From Halobacteriovoraceae bacterium (GTDB lineage: Bacteria; Bdellovibrionota; Bacteriovoracia; Bacteriovoracales; Bacteriovoracaceae): 64,000 nucleotides of DNA. Positions 14,844 to 23,164 of the stretch are shown here, in pieces. Every line of letters starts with the position of its first letter. Position 1 is the first letter of the stretch. The notes under the pieces were generated by a model. That model was given only the letters and a program-made list of their open reading frames with translations, was not told the DNA's origin and searched no databases. Location of the stretch: the NCBI GenBank assembly GCA_002713145.1, contig PAVS01000023.1, forward strand, positions 124,001 to 188,000, read 5' to 3'. The position numbers were made by a program, and so were the translations under genes.

Positions 14844-15602
14844 ATGAAACTAATACTCGCACTTCTCTGTCTGGCGGCATTTAACCAACCAGCTTACGCC
14901 ATGAAAAAGCTCGTAGAGTGTAATACCAATGTCACTGCAGATGAATGTTACTGTGATAAAAATGTCAAAGATTTGGTTTACCATAATAATGAGAAATACT
15001 GTGTCCCCAAATGTAATGGTGAACTTGAAAGACTGGGACTTGAATGTGTGAGTCCATGCAAAGCAGACGAGAGGCGAAATGCTCAAAATTTATGCATAAG
15101 TTGTGGCGGATCACGGGAGTGGGTAGGTGATCGATGTTTATCAAAATGTGCAAATAATCAAAAGAGAAATGATCAAGGAATCTGTGTCAGTGTGTGCAGT
15201 GGTCGCTTTGAAGAAGTCAATGGCAGGTGTATGCCTAAATGTCCCAAAAACAATGAACGTATTAATGGTAATTGTAAACCCATATGCCCACCCGGTCACA
15301 ATAGAAACAGAGCTGGAAACTGTCAGGCAGCTCGAGATTGCAGGTCAAATCAGGAAATATATAATAATCAATGTGTGAGAAAGTGTAGCGCTAAAGAATC
15401 AAGAGACTGGGATACAGGAAAATGCGTTCGCTCAGGCTGCAACCCTGGTCACCAAAAAGTCGCTGGAAAATGTGTACCAGCTTGCCCTCCGGGACAAGAG
15501 CGCATAAACGCACCCAATAAATCAAAGTTTATGTGTTTTAACAAGTGTCCTGTAAACTTTAAAAGAAACACTGAGGGAGTTTGTGTTTACTGCCAGCAAT
15601 AA
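14844..15602 (+). CDS. Secreted cysteine-rich repeat protein
   Basis: A 252-residue exported protein: signal peptide MKLILALLCLAAFNQPAYA, then about 29 cysteines in 233 residues. The mature part is built from some eight tandem modules of the form C-x3-C-x(5-9)-R-x(3-5)-G-x-C, with frequent ERxNG and CPPGxxR elements, resembling the disulfide-rich repeats of eukaryotic surface proteins. Such modules need oxidative folding in the periplasm or outside. No catalytic motif. It is strongly basic. The gene has a clear promoter and an operator-like palindrome, so it seems individually regulated. Function unknown; adhesion or a stress-resistant surface role is only a guess. Confidence 0.8.
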   Translation: MKLILALLCLAAFNQPAYAMKKLVECNTNVTADECYCDKNVKDLVYHNNEKYCVPKCNGELERLGLECVSPCKADERRNAQNLCISCGGSREWVGDRCLSKCANNQKRNDQGICVSVCSGRFEEVNGRCMPKCPKNNERINGNCKPICPPGHNRNRAGNCQAARDCRSNQEIYNNQCVRKCSAKESRDWDTGKCVRSGCNPGHQKVAGKCVPACPPGQERINAPNKSKFMCFNKCPVNFKRNTEGVCVYCQQ

Positions 15603-15620
15603 AATGGCTGGCATGAATCA

Positions 15621-15803
15621 TTAAGGATAGTCTAGTTTAATCCCCATGTAGTCTGCATGAGAAGATCTAAATCTCTTAATGGCAACAGCGACTAAATCAT
15701 CAACTTGCTTTCCTGAATTCTTTGACATTAGCTCCAGGTCTGCAATTAATTGCTTATCAATTTTAACTGTTAATTCTTCTTTTTGTTTTTTTTCATCGCT
15801 CAT
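15621..15803 (-). CDS. Small ribbon-helix-helix-like protein
   Basis: A 60-residue protein with a basic N-terminus and the strand-helix-helix plan of RHH DNA-binding proteins: ELTVKIDKQLIADLELMSKNSG, then a second helix VDDLVAVAIKRFRSS. The start was chosen at ATG 15803 since AAGGAT stands seven bases before it; an in-frame ATG at 15812 overlaps that site. It follows the DUF4388-like gene on the same strand with an 11-base gap. It may act as a repressor or as part of a regulatory pair; the targets are unknown. The RHH call is an inference from short sequence. Confidence 0.6.
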   Translation of the reverse strand: MSDEKKQKEELTVKIDKQLIADLELMSKNSGKQVDDLVAVAIKRFRSSHADYMGIKLDYP

Positions 15804-15814
15804 ACGAATCATCC

Positions 15815-16360
15815 TTATTTGATTTGAACAACTTTAATAGCTTTTTTCTTTCTTAATGAAACCAGACTATTAGTAATCTCATAGTCCAACAGAGGACTGT
15901 GTTTATAAATATCAGAAACTAAATTATAGTCAGACAAGGTGCACATCAAACTAAATTCTGTAGCACTTACATCTTCTTCTGAAGTCAAAAAGGAAGTCAG
16001 AAGTAAAAGTTTTAAATCATCTGGAGGTCTGTGCTTCACTGACTCTTTATACTTAGCAATAATGTCGTACATTTTTCTCTTGAGTGCACTAAAAGAAGTG
16101 TTGATATATCTTTCTCTTAAATCAACAATTTCTGGCTCCACAACGACTTCAACTTGTTTGTTACCTAAATGCTCATCAATACAGGAATTATAAAAAGCTT
16201 TAACGCCTTCTCCCCCCATATACTTGGCATTGATGAGCTCACCGTCACTCAAATAAATGGCTCCAAGTAATTGCTTCGTCTCTTCATTTAAAATATTAAT
16301 CTTACCAGTGAAGTTGTTTACTAGCTGTTCTTCAATAGTGTTTAATATTTTTTCACTCAA
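15815..16360 (-). CDS. DUF4388/PATAN-like protein
   Basis: A 181-residue soluble protein. Residues 12-75 (NNFTGKINILNEETKQLLGAI..., LSDGELINAKYMGGEGVKAFYN) match the DUF4388/PATAN pattern, in which a small beta meander is followed by 'xxGxLxxAxxxxxxGxxAxxx'. This domain occurs in signalling proteins of delta-like bacteria. The C-terminal half is helical with a possible winged-helix (EEDVSATEFSLMCTLSDYNLVSDIYKHSPL). The start is TTG at 16360 with AAAAGG upstream. It lies 10 bases after mrp and 11 before the RHH gene, so the three form an operon. Role unknown, probably gliding or regulation by analogy. Confidence 0.6.
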   Translation of the reverse strand: MSEKILNTIEEQLVNNFTGKINILNEETKQLLGAIYLSDGELINAKYMGGEGVKAFYNSCIDEHLGNKQVEVVVEPEIVDLRERYINTSFSALKRKMYDIIAKYKESVKHRPPDDLKLLLLTSFLTSEEDVSATEFSLMCTLSDYNLVSDIYKHSPLLDYEITNSLVSLRKKKAIKVVQIK

Positions 16361-16370
16361 AATAAACCTT

Positions 16371-17522
16371 TTACTTCTTGAGCAATTTGCTCATAAGACT
16401 CTTTTTCTTATTATCATCTGGATGGAAATAACTGTCTATACGAGAAGCAATTTCTTGATAGTTTTTCCAAACTTTCGAATCTTGATGGAGTTCCTCATTG
16501 GCCATGTATGGCTTTCCAAAATCAGCGCCTTTACGCACGCCCAACTCCAGGGGTAAGCTTCCTAAAAAACCGACACCTAGTTCGTTACATGCTGACATAA
16601 CACCATTTACACCATAGATGAAATGTTCCTTATTACATGCATCACAAATAAATGAACTCATATTTTCAATCATTCCTAGAACATGAAGATTCATTTTATC
16701 AAACATATGAAGAGCTTTTCGAGCATCTAATAATGAAATATCTTGTGGAGTGGAAACAACGATAGCAGCGTCAACTTCTAAGTTCTGGGCCATGGAAAGT
16801 TGAACATCTCCGGTACCTGGGGGGAGATCGATAAGTAAATAATCTAATTCTCCCCAAGCCGTTTCAAAGAAAAATTGATTAAGCACTCCTCCTAACATAG
16901 GACCGCGCCAAACAACAGGCTCATCTTCATGGATAAAACTTCCAAAGCTTATAAATTTTATTCCATAAGATTCGAGTGGAATAATTTTTTGCTCGCTTGA
17001 AGCGTCTGGGCGTTTATTTCTTTTGTTAAAAAGCATCGGCATGGAAGGACCATATATATCAGCGTCAATGATGCCGACCTTATGGCCTTTTTTGGCCAAA
17101 GTAATAGCCAAGTTCGACGTGACGGTAGACTTACCGACTCCACCTTTACCAGAACCGATGGCAATAATATTTTTAACCCCAGAGATTTTTCTTTTCTCTC
17201 CTACGCTACCATGTCCCACTTTTAGCTGTGCAGGATTAGTTGTCTTTTCCTCAGGTTGGCTCCCAAGGGCTGAGTATGTATCTTGAGAATTTTCAGATTG
17301 TGAAAAAATAAAAATATTATCTTCAGCGTATTTTTTTGAAAGAGCGTCTAAGAGATTTTTTTCTAAAACTTTTTTTTCATCAGGAGAGATACCATCACGA
17401 TTGTAACTGAGATGAACATCATCACCTTTTTCTTGAAAATTTATGATTCTTTTTTCATCAACAAGTGACTTCCCTGTTACAGGGTTAAGAACGTGACTGA
17501 TTAATTCTGTCGGATTACTCAT
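16371..17522 (-). CDS. mrp: Mrp/ApbC-type Fe-S cluster carrier ATPase
   Basis: A 383-residue P-loop ATPase of the Mrp/NBP35 family, which carries [4Fe-4S] clusters to apoproteins. The deviant Walker A GSGKGGVGKS (123-132) with its signature Lys, the DADIYGPSMP motif (153-162), LPPGTGDVQL (233-242) and the CxxC C293/C296 that bridges the cluster between subunits are all present. A roughly 100-residue N-terminal domain of DUF59 type precedes them, here divergent. Ribosome site AAAGGA before the ATG at 17522. It is first in an operon with the DUF4388-like and RHH genes and diverges from the HAMP gene. Confidence 0.93.
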   Translation of the reverse strand: MSNPTELISHVLNPVTGKSLVDEKRIINFQEKGDDVHLSYNRDGISPDEKKVLEKNLLDALSKKYAEDNIFIFSQSENSQDTYSALGSQPEEKTTNPAQLKVGHGSVGEKRKISGVKNIIAIGSGKGGVGKSTVTSNLAITLAKKGHKVGIIDADIYGPSMPMLFNKRNKRPDASSEQKIIPLESYGIKFISFGSFIHEDEPVVWRGPMLGGVLNQFFFETAWGELDYLLIDLPPGTGDVQLSMAQNLEVDAAIVVSTPQDISLLDARKALHMFDKMNLHVLGMIENMSSFICDACNKEHFIYGVNGVMSACNELGVGFLGSLPLELGVRKGADFGKPYMANEELHQDSKVWKNYQEIASRIDSYFHPDDNKKKSLMSKLLKK

Positions 17523-17551
17523 AATGTCCTTTTATTTAATAAAAATTTAAA

Positions 17552-17557
17552 TATAAT
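17552..17557 (+). promoter_or_regulatory. -10 box for HAMP protein gene
   Basis: TATAAT upstream of an AAAGGA ribosome site (17597-17602) and TTG at 17610. It implies a leader of about 45 bases, which excludes the in-frame GTG at 17568 as start. Confidence 0.45.
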
Positions 17558-17609
17558 TAAACTACTGGTGATATTAACGAGAGTATTACCAAAATTAAAG
17601 GATATATTT

Positions 17610-18161
17610 TTGGCCAATAATAGAAATATCTTTATCATCAACCCAAAGTTCCAGTACAAGTTTAGTTTGTTAATCTGTATTCTAGTGCTCTTGGGAAGTA
17701 TAATGTACCCCAAGACGATTTATGATCTTTTTGAGAAATTAATCTTAATGCATCCTGAGCAAGCAGAGGTTTTTGCTCAAAACAGAATGACATTAATAAA
17801 CACACTTCTGCTGATCCAATTTTCTTTTATTGGAATCGTTTTTGTTCTTAGTATTTTTCTCACGCATAAAATTGCAGGACCAATCTACAAATTGACCAAT
17901 TATCTTGAAGAAGTCAGACATGGAGGAGCCAATTACCCTCTCACTTTTAGAGATGGAGATTATTTTTCGGAAGTAGCCGAGGAAATCAATCTGACAATAG
18001 ACTATTTTCGCAATAAGGATGAAACAGAAATCGAATACTTAGAAGAAGTGGCGGCTTATATTGAGAATATTGCTTTAGTCGTGCCTCAAGATAAGAAGCC
18101 AGTTTTAGATGAGATTCAGTTAAAGCTCAAAGAAATAACCGAGTCAAATGATCGCGTATAA
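17610..18161 (+). CDS. Two-TM protein with HAMP domain
   Basis: A 183-residue inner-membrane protein. Two hydrophobic segments (about 18-38 and 73-95) flank a short periplasmic loop (PKTIYDLFEKLILMHPEQAEVFAQN). After the second comes a HAMP-like pair of helices: HKIAGPIYKLTNYLEEVRHGG and a second helix through EEINLTIDYFRN. No kinase or methyl-accepting domain follows, so this is a short sensor or adaptor, or a membrane partner of another receptor. The start was chosen at TTG 17610 with AAAGGA seven bases upstream. It is followed by the lytic transglycosylase with its own promoter. Confidence 0.7.
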   Translation: MANNRNIFIINPKFQYKFSLLICILVLLGSIMYPKTIYDLFEKLILMHPEQAEVFAQNRMTLINTLLLIQFSFIGIVFVLSIFLTHKIAGPIYKLTNYLEEVRHGGANYPLTFRDGDYFSEVAEEINLTIDYFRNKDETEIEYLEEVAAYIENIALVVPQDKKPVLDEIQLKLKEITESNDRV

Positions 18162-18184
18162 AACAAAATTGCTCTAGACTTAAA

Positions 18185-18213
18185 TTCTTATATTTGTAAT
18201 GCTAAACTATAAT
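18185..18213 (+). promoter_or_regulatory. Promoter of slt-like gene
   Basis: -35 TTCTTA (18185-18190), 17-base spacer, -10 TATAAT (18208-18213). Transcription would start near 18220, downstream of an in-frame ATG at 18199. AGGAGG at 18225-18230 then serves the TTG at 18235. Confidence 0.55.
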
Positions 18214-18234
18214 AAGAAAATAGCAGGAGGCTTC

Positions 18235-20280
18235 TTGAATTATAGGAATGGACTAATATCAATTTTATTTTTTCTTTCCGCATCAAGTTATGCCGCTAAT
18301 CATCTTATAAAGAACTATGCCTTGATGAGTCATAGTCCTCAATCCAGGCTTACCAAAACCGAAGAAAAAATTGCCAAAAACTTTACTCAACTTTTGAAAT
18401 TGAGTCACAACAAAGTCATTAATAAAAGATTGATGAAATCTTTGGCCAAAGATATGAATCAAAATAATATATTCAAAGATTATGCTTATTGGCCAAATGA
18501 GCTACTGCAGCTTCAAAGGCTCACATCTTCATCTCAAGTGATTCAAAAATGTAGAAGCTATAAAGAGGATTCAAAAAATCTCGTCCATAATTATTTAAAA
18601 AGAAATTTGTCTTCTGTTTGTTTTAAGAATTATCTTCATCTCTTAGGAAAAGAAAAAAGGCTTAGCTATCGTTTTCATATAAACTTAGCCCAAGATTTTG
18701 CTGATCACTTAGAATATCTCCTGACAGATTCTCAACAACAAGAACTTCATAGCTTTTTACAAGAGATTGAATCACACTCTAAATTACACAGGTTATACAG
18801 CGATAAGATAGCAGATTATTACACTTCGAAAGACTTAACTCCTTCGCCCTATCTTATTCGTCACTTGCACCTCACACCTGAATTTACTCAATTTATACAA
18901 ACCAAAGAGATTGAACCTAACACCACCCATTCAATTTTTTATAGAGAGCTTACAGGAAACACCCAGGCCCTAAGAGACTTTATAGACCAACAAAAAAAAC
19001 TCTCTGCAAAAGATATAACTTACATTACGAGACAAGTGAAAGAGGTAGTGAGCTTTGCTCAAAAAAATCAGAAATATTACAAGCTAGAAAAAATCAACCA
19101 AGCTTTACTCGCTTTTGGAAAGTCTCTTAACAGGCGAAAGCTGCCCAAGCATGCCCGCTATGTTTACCGTTATTTACTTTCTCAAAAGAAAACCCATTTC
19201 CACACGAGTCTTTTCGAATACATGTGGACCTATATATCTAGGAAAAATTACCCCAAGGCGCTCAAGGCTCTCGATCACTATGTTCCCAAAACAGAAGAGA
19301 TACTCGCAAATTCAAAACTTAGTTTTTGGGCCGGCTATTTAAACTTAGAACTAGGCAATAAAGAGAATGCCTTAAAAATGTTCAAAGCCACGATTCACGA
19401 GAACCCACTGAGCTATTATTCTATACTTGCTGCTAAAACAATCAGTGATTACTCTCAAGACTCACCTGAAAAAATCTATTTAACTTCACTACGTAAACCT
19501 GAGAGCAACAATTTTGACTCAAAAACATTTGACCATGCTTGGCTCAAGAGAACCACTGCTTGGAGTGCAGCTAATAACCGCACACTTCTCAACCTTGAGT
19601 TTCAACAGCTTTTAAATGAGAGAGAGGGAATTGATTTAGAAGTTCATATACTCGCAGCAGCGAATAAATTAAAAAAGAATGAAAATTATTTAGAAAGCTT
19701 CAAATTTATATACAAAACTATTGATGAAAGAAAATTAACGGTCAACCAAGAGACTCTTAAAATTCTCTTCCCTAGCCCATTTAAATCTCAAATTGAAAAA
19801 AACACTAAAGAGTTTGATCCGGTTATTGCCATGGCCCTCATCAGACAGGAGTCAGGCTTTAATAAATATGCAAGATCTCACGTGGGTGCGCGAGGATTGA
19901 TGCAACTTATGCCAAGCACGGCCAGAAGATTTAAAAGAATCCGCACGCGTCAGCTATACAACCCGGCGCTAAATATAAAAATCGGAACAACTTTTTTTAC
20001 AAAGCTTCTCAATAAATATGATAACAATCTTGTTTACTCACTAGCCGCTTATAACGCAGGTATGAGCAGAATAGATGATTGGCAAGAAAGGGATTACGTG
20101 GACGCTCAAAAAAGTATGCTGGATAATATTGAGAATATTCCTTTTTTAGAAACTCGGAAGTACGTCAAACTTATCTTTAGAAATATGTTCTTTTACAAAT
20201 TGCTCAACCCTGAGCATGGAGTTAATGATTCAGAAAAGTTTAACAAGATTTTTGATATTCACGTTGGATTTAAAAATTAG
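18235..20280 (+). CDS. slt: Soluble lytic murein transglycosylase, Slt70 type
   Basis: A 681-residue periplasmic enzyme that cleaves the MurNAc-GlcNAc bond to form 1,6-anhydro products. It has a signal peptide (LISILFFLSASSYA), about 480 residues of helical repeats as in the doughnut domain of Slt70, and a C-terminal SLT domain. In that domain IRQESGFN carries the catalytic Glu (about residue 539), with GLMQLMP, the YNPALNIKIGTTFF helix and SLAAYNAG. The start was chosen at TTG 18235: a promoter -10 lies downstream of the alternative ATG at 18199, and AGGAGG stands just before the TTG. Its anhydro products would feed the AmgK/MurU pathway only after further steps. Confidence 0.92.
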   Translation: MNYRNGLISILFFLSASSYAANHLIKNYALMSHSPQSRLTKTEEKIAKNFTQLLKLSHNKVINKRLMKSLAKDMNQNNIFKDYAYWPNELLQLQRLTSSSQVIQKCRSYKEDSKNLVHNYLKRNLSSVCFKNYLHLLGKEKRLSYRFHINLAQDFADHLEYLLTDSQQQELHSFLQEIESHSKLHRLYSDKIADYYTSKDLTPSPYLIRHLHLTPEFTQFIQTKEIEPNTTHSIFYRELTGNTQALRDFIDQQKKLSAKDITYITRQVKEVVSFAQKNQKYYKLEKINQALLAFGKSLNRRKLPKHARYVYRYLLSQKKTHFHTSLFEYMWTYISRKNYPKALKALDHYVPKTEEILANSKLSFWAGYLNLELGNKENALKMFKATIHENPLSYYSILAAKTISDYSQDSPEKIYLTSLRKPESNNFDSKTFDHAWLKRTTAWSAANNRTLLNLEFQQLLNEREGIDLEVHILAAANKLKKNENYLESFKFIYKTIDERKLTVNQETLKILFPSPFKSQIEKNTKEFDPVIAMALIRQESGFNKYARSHVGARGLMQLMPSTARRFKRIRTRQLYNPALNIKIGTTFFTKLLNKYDNNLVYSLAAYNAGMSRIDDWQERDYVDAQKSMLDNIENIPFLETRKYVKLIFRNMFFYKLLNPEHGVNDSEKFNKIFDIHVGFKN

Positions 20281-21386
20281 ACATTAAATCTAAAGTGCAT
20301 CACATCTCCATCTTTAGGGAGATATTCTTTACCTTCAATTCGAAATTTACCCGCTTCTTTAAGCTTGGCCTCTGAGTGAAGCTCAAAGAGATCACTGCAG
20401 TGATAGACTTCAGCCTTGATAAAGCCTTTTTCAAAGTCAGTATGGATAATCCCCGCACATTCAGGAGCTTTCATACCTTTTTCAAAGGTCCAGGCGCGAA
20501 CCTCCTGAACACCAGCTGTAAAATAAGTTTGAAGACCCAATAATTCGTAACCCGCTTTTACGAGAACATCTAAGCCTGATTCTTTAAGACCCATATCACT
20601 TAAAAATTCTTTTTTCTCTTCGGGAGTTTCAAGTTGCGATATTTCAGATTCAATCTTTCCACAAATTTTAATAACCTTGGAGCCTTCTTTCGCCGCTAAT
20701 TCTTTAACCGCCTTAACGAGTTCGTTGTCTTCCCCAATAGAATCCTCATCAACATTACAAACATATAGCATGTCCTTAATGGTTATGAGGTGAAGGTCTT
20801 TAATGGCTTCTCTTTCTTCCTCATCCATTTCAACACTTCGAGCAGGCTTTCCTTGCTCGAGGGCAGCTTTTAAACGATCAAGTACAGGGGCTGCAATAGC
20901 GGCTTTATCTTTTTGTTTTTTATCATGAGACTTCATGAGTTTAGCCAGATTTGAAATTCTCTTCTCAACTGTTTCAAGGTCAGCAAAAGCCAGCTCTATG
21001 TTTATAACTTCGATATCCGAGAGGGGATCAACCTTTCCTGCCACATGAACGACATCACTGTCTTCAAAACAACGGACGACATGGGCAATAGCCGAAACTT
21101 GTCTAATATGACCCAAAAATTGGTTCCCTAGACCTTCCCCTTTGGAAGCACCCGCGACTAGTCCAGCAATATCAACGAATTCCATAACAGCAGGAATTAC
21201 TTTTTGGGGTTTAATATATTCTGTAATTTTGCCAATTCTTTCATCAGGAACTTGGACGATTCCAACATTGGGTTCAATGGTGCAAAATGGATAGTTAGCT
21301 GCCTCAGCGGGGGCACTGGTTATAGCTTGAAAAATAGTAGACTTTCCCACATTTGGTAGACCAACAATTCCAACATTTAACGCCAT
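20277..21386 (-). CDS. ychF: Redox/ribosome-associated ATPase YchF (OLA1)
   Basis: A 369-residue member of the Obg-related YchF family, an ATPase (NxxE in place of NKxD) that binds ribosomes. G1 is GLPNVGKST (residues 9-17), G3 is DIAGLVAGASKGEGLGNQFL, the base-recognition motif NVDE is present, and the C-terminal TGS domain ends in DGDVMHFRFNV, as usual. Ribosome site AAGGAG before the ATG. It follows pth by 64 bases and ends convergent with slt, overlapping four bases. Confidence 0.97.
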   Translation of the reverse strand: MALNVGIVGLPNVGKSTIFQAITSAPAEAANYPFCTIEPNVGIVQVPDERIGKITEYIKPQKVIPAVMEFVDIAGLVAGASKGEGLGNQFLGHIRQVSAIAHVVRCFEDSDVVHVAGKVDPLSDIEVINIELAFADLETVEKRISNLAKLMKSHDKKQKDKAAIAAPVLDRLKAALEQGKPARSVEMDEEEREAIKDLHLITIKDMLYVCNVDEDSIGEDNELVKAVKELAAKEGSKVIKICGKIESEISQLETPEEKKEFLSDMGLKESGLDVLVKAGYELLGLQTYFTAGVQEVRAWTFEKGMKAPECAGIIHTDFEKGFIKAEVYHCSDLFELHSEAKLKEAGKFRIEGKEYLPKDGDVMHFRFNV

Positions 21387-21450
21387 GAAAACTCCTTATT
21401 TGTGAGAGATAAAACTACATTAACTAGCTGAGATTTCCAAGAAAAATACT

Positions 21451-22029
21451 TTAATTAAGAGCTAAAAAATCTTTTTTGTTATACGTGTTAGAGGCTTTTT
21501 TAAAGCCATTTTCCAACAGATAATCGAGAGCTTGATTACTTTTTTCCATAACTATCCCAAGTTCAGTATCAAGTTCAGCGGGGAATTTTGAGAGCACCCA
21601 ATTCGAAACACTTCCCCTCGGTGGTCTTCCGATACCTATGCGCATACGCATAAAATCTTGAGTACCTAGGTGCTTAGCAATGGACTTTAATCCGTTATGT
21701 CCTGCCAGCCCACCCCCTTGTTTGAAATGGATTTGTCCAAAAGGAAGGTCCAATTCATCCTGTACAACCAAAATTTCACGAGGGTCAATTTTAAAAAACT
21801 GACAAAGGGGCTGCACAGATTCACCGGACAGATTCATATAGGTTTGAGGTTTGAGAACATAGACTTTCTCTCCCTGAACACTGAAGTCAGTATACTCACC
21901 TTTAAATTTTGTTTTCCAATTATTCTCTGCGATTTTAGGATGGGTATCTACAAGCAGCCAAGCCACGTTATGTCTTGTAAGTTCATATTCAGCACCAGGG
22001 TTTCCGAGGGCAACGATTAACTTAATCAT
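21451..22029 (-). CDS. pth: Peptidyl-tRNA hydrolase
   Basis: A 192-residue enzyme that releases peptides from dropped-off peptidyl-tRNA. Motifs: LIVALGNPGAEYELTRHNVAW with catalytic His 20, KPQTYMNLSGESV, VQDELDLPFGQIHFKQGGGLAGHNGLKSI and FMRMRIGIGRPP. Normal length. It starts just after the prs stop (TAATAATG arrangement), so expression is coupled. In many Gram-negatives rplY (L25/Ctc) stands between prs and pth; it is absent here. Confidence 0.97.
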   Translation of the reverse strand: MIKLIVALGNPGAEYELTRHNVAWLLVDTHPKIAENNWKTKFKGEYTDFSVQGEKVYVLKPQTYMNLSGESVQPLCQFFKIDPREILVVQDELDLPFGQIHFKQGGGLAGHNGLKSIAKHLGTQDFMRMRIGIGRPPRGSVSNWVLSKFPAELDTELGIVMEKSNQALDYLLENGFKKASNTYNKKDFLALN

Positions 22030-22031
22030 TA

Positions 22032-22976
22032 TTAAATGAATAATGAACTGACAGAGTCATGGTTAAATGTTCTATGAATAGCTTTGGATAAAATTTCAGC
22101 GGTTGAAAGCACGGTGATTTTCCCCGTATCTTTCATCTCCCCAGTGAGTGGAATCGTATCAGTAACAATCACTTGATCAAGATTATCACATTCTGAGATT
22201 CTTTGTGCCGCTGGTGGAGAGAAGACTCCATGAGTAGCGAAAACAAAGATCTTTTTGGCACCATGTTTTTTTAAGGTTGCTGCCGCTTCCACCAAGGTTC
22301 CGGCGGTATCAATCATGTCATCAACAATAATGACATCTTTATCTTTTACATCCCCGACAATATTCATGGCCTTAGCCACATTAGGTCCTGTTCGTCTTTT
22401 GTCGATCATGGCAATGTCTTTTTCTAATCGCTTAGCATACCAACGAACTCGCTCCACTCCCCCAGCATCAGGTGACACCAAGGTAAGATTACTTAAATCG
22501 ATATTGTCTTTGATGTATTTAAGAAAAACGGGGGAAGCAAATATATTATCAAAAGGTATATTAAAAAAACCTTGGATCTGACCAGCATGAAGATCCATGG
22601 TGATCACTCGACTGGCCCCTGCCACGGTTAAAAGATCAGCCACTAACTTCGAGGATATAGGTGTTCTAGGACTGGCTTTTCTGTCCTGTCTCGAATATCC
22701 ATAATGAGGAACCACTGCGGTGATAGAGTCAGCGGATGCCCTTTTAAGCGCATCAATCATAATCAGCAGTTCCATCAGATTGTCATTCACGGGAGCCGAA
22801 GTGGTTTGCACAATAAATACATCTGCACCACGAACATTTTTTTCAATTTCACAGAAAATCTCACCGTTGGCGAACCTTCTTATTTGCGGGTCAACCAGGG
22901 GGACATCTAAAAATTCGGAAATTTTATTGGATAGGGTTTTATTAGAAGTACCGGATACAAGGACGATTCGTCTCAT
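22032..22976 (-). CDS. prs: Ribose-phosphate pyrophosphokinase (PRPP synthetase)
   Basis: A 314-residue class I PRPP synthetase, making PRPP from ribose-5-phosphate and ATP for nucleotide and histidine synthesis. Visible: the FANGEIFCEI and NDNLMELLIMIDALKRASA regions, the catalytic flexible-loop KRRTG, the metal-binding DLHAGQIQGFF, and the PRPP loop DVIIVDDMIDTAGTL. The ATG at 22976 has AAGGAG seven bases upstream, and the tRNA-Gln 3' end lies only 15 bases before the start, so prs is translated from a transcript that also carries the tRNA. First of the prs-pth-ychF group. Confidence 0.97.
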   Translation of the reverse strand: MRRIVLVSGTSNKTLSNKISEFLDVPLVDPQIRRFANGEIFCEIEKNVRGADVFIVQTTSAPVNDNLMELLIMIDALKRASADSITAVVPHYGYSRQDRKASPRTPISSKLVADLLTVAGASRVITMDLHAGQIQGFFNIPFDNIFASPVFLKYIKDNIDLSNLTLVSPDAGGVERVRWYAKRLEKDIAMIDKRRTGPNVAKAMNIVGDVKDKDVIIVDDMIDTAGTLVEAAATLKKHGAKKIFVFATHGVFSPPAAQRISECDNLDQVIVTDTIPLTGEMKDTGKITVLSTAEILSKAIHRTFNHDSVSSLFI

Positions 22977-22991
22977 AAAACTCCTTAAAAG

Positions 22992-23066
22992 TGGCAGGGG
23001 TGGCAGGGATCGAACCTGCGCATGTCAGAATCAAAATCTGATGTCTTACCACTTGACGACACCCCT
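22992..23066 (-). tRNA. tRNA-Gln (anticodon TTG)
   Basis: 75 bases with encoded CCA. Acceptor stem AGGGGTG/CACCCCT, anticodon arm CAGA-TTTTGAT-TCTG giving anticodon TTG, and T-arm with GGTTCGATCC. The discriminator base is G. It lies immediately 5' of prs on the same strand. Confidence 0.96.
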
Positions 23067-23164
23067 ACAATTTATTGATGTTCAAAATATACTGACTGCT
23101 CAAAAATTTGGCAAGGATAAATACTTAAGAACGCTCAAGAAATGCCACGCGCGGCGCAGAATAA

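Noticed and set aside
15591..15613. Hairpin TGCCAGC/GCTGGCA at the end of the cysteine-rich gene
   Set aside because: A seven-pair stem but no T-run on either side, so not called a terminator.
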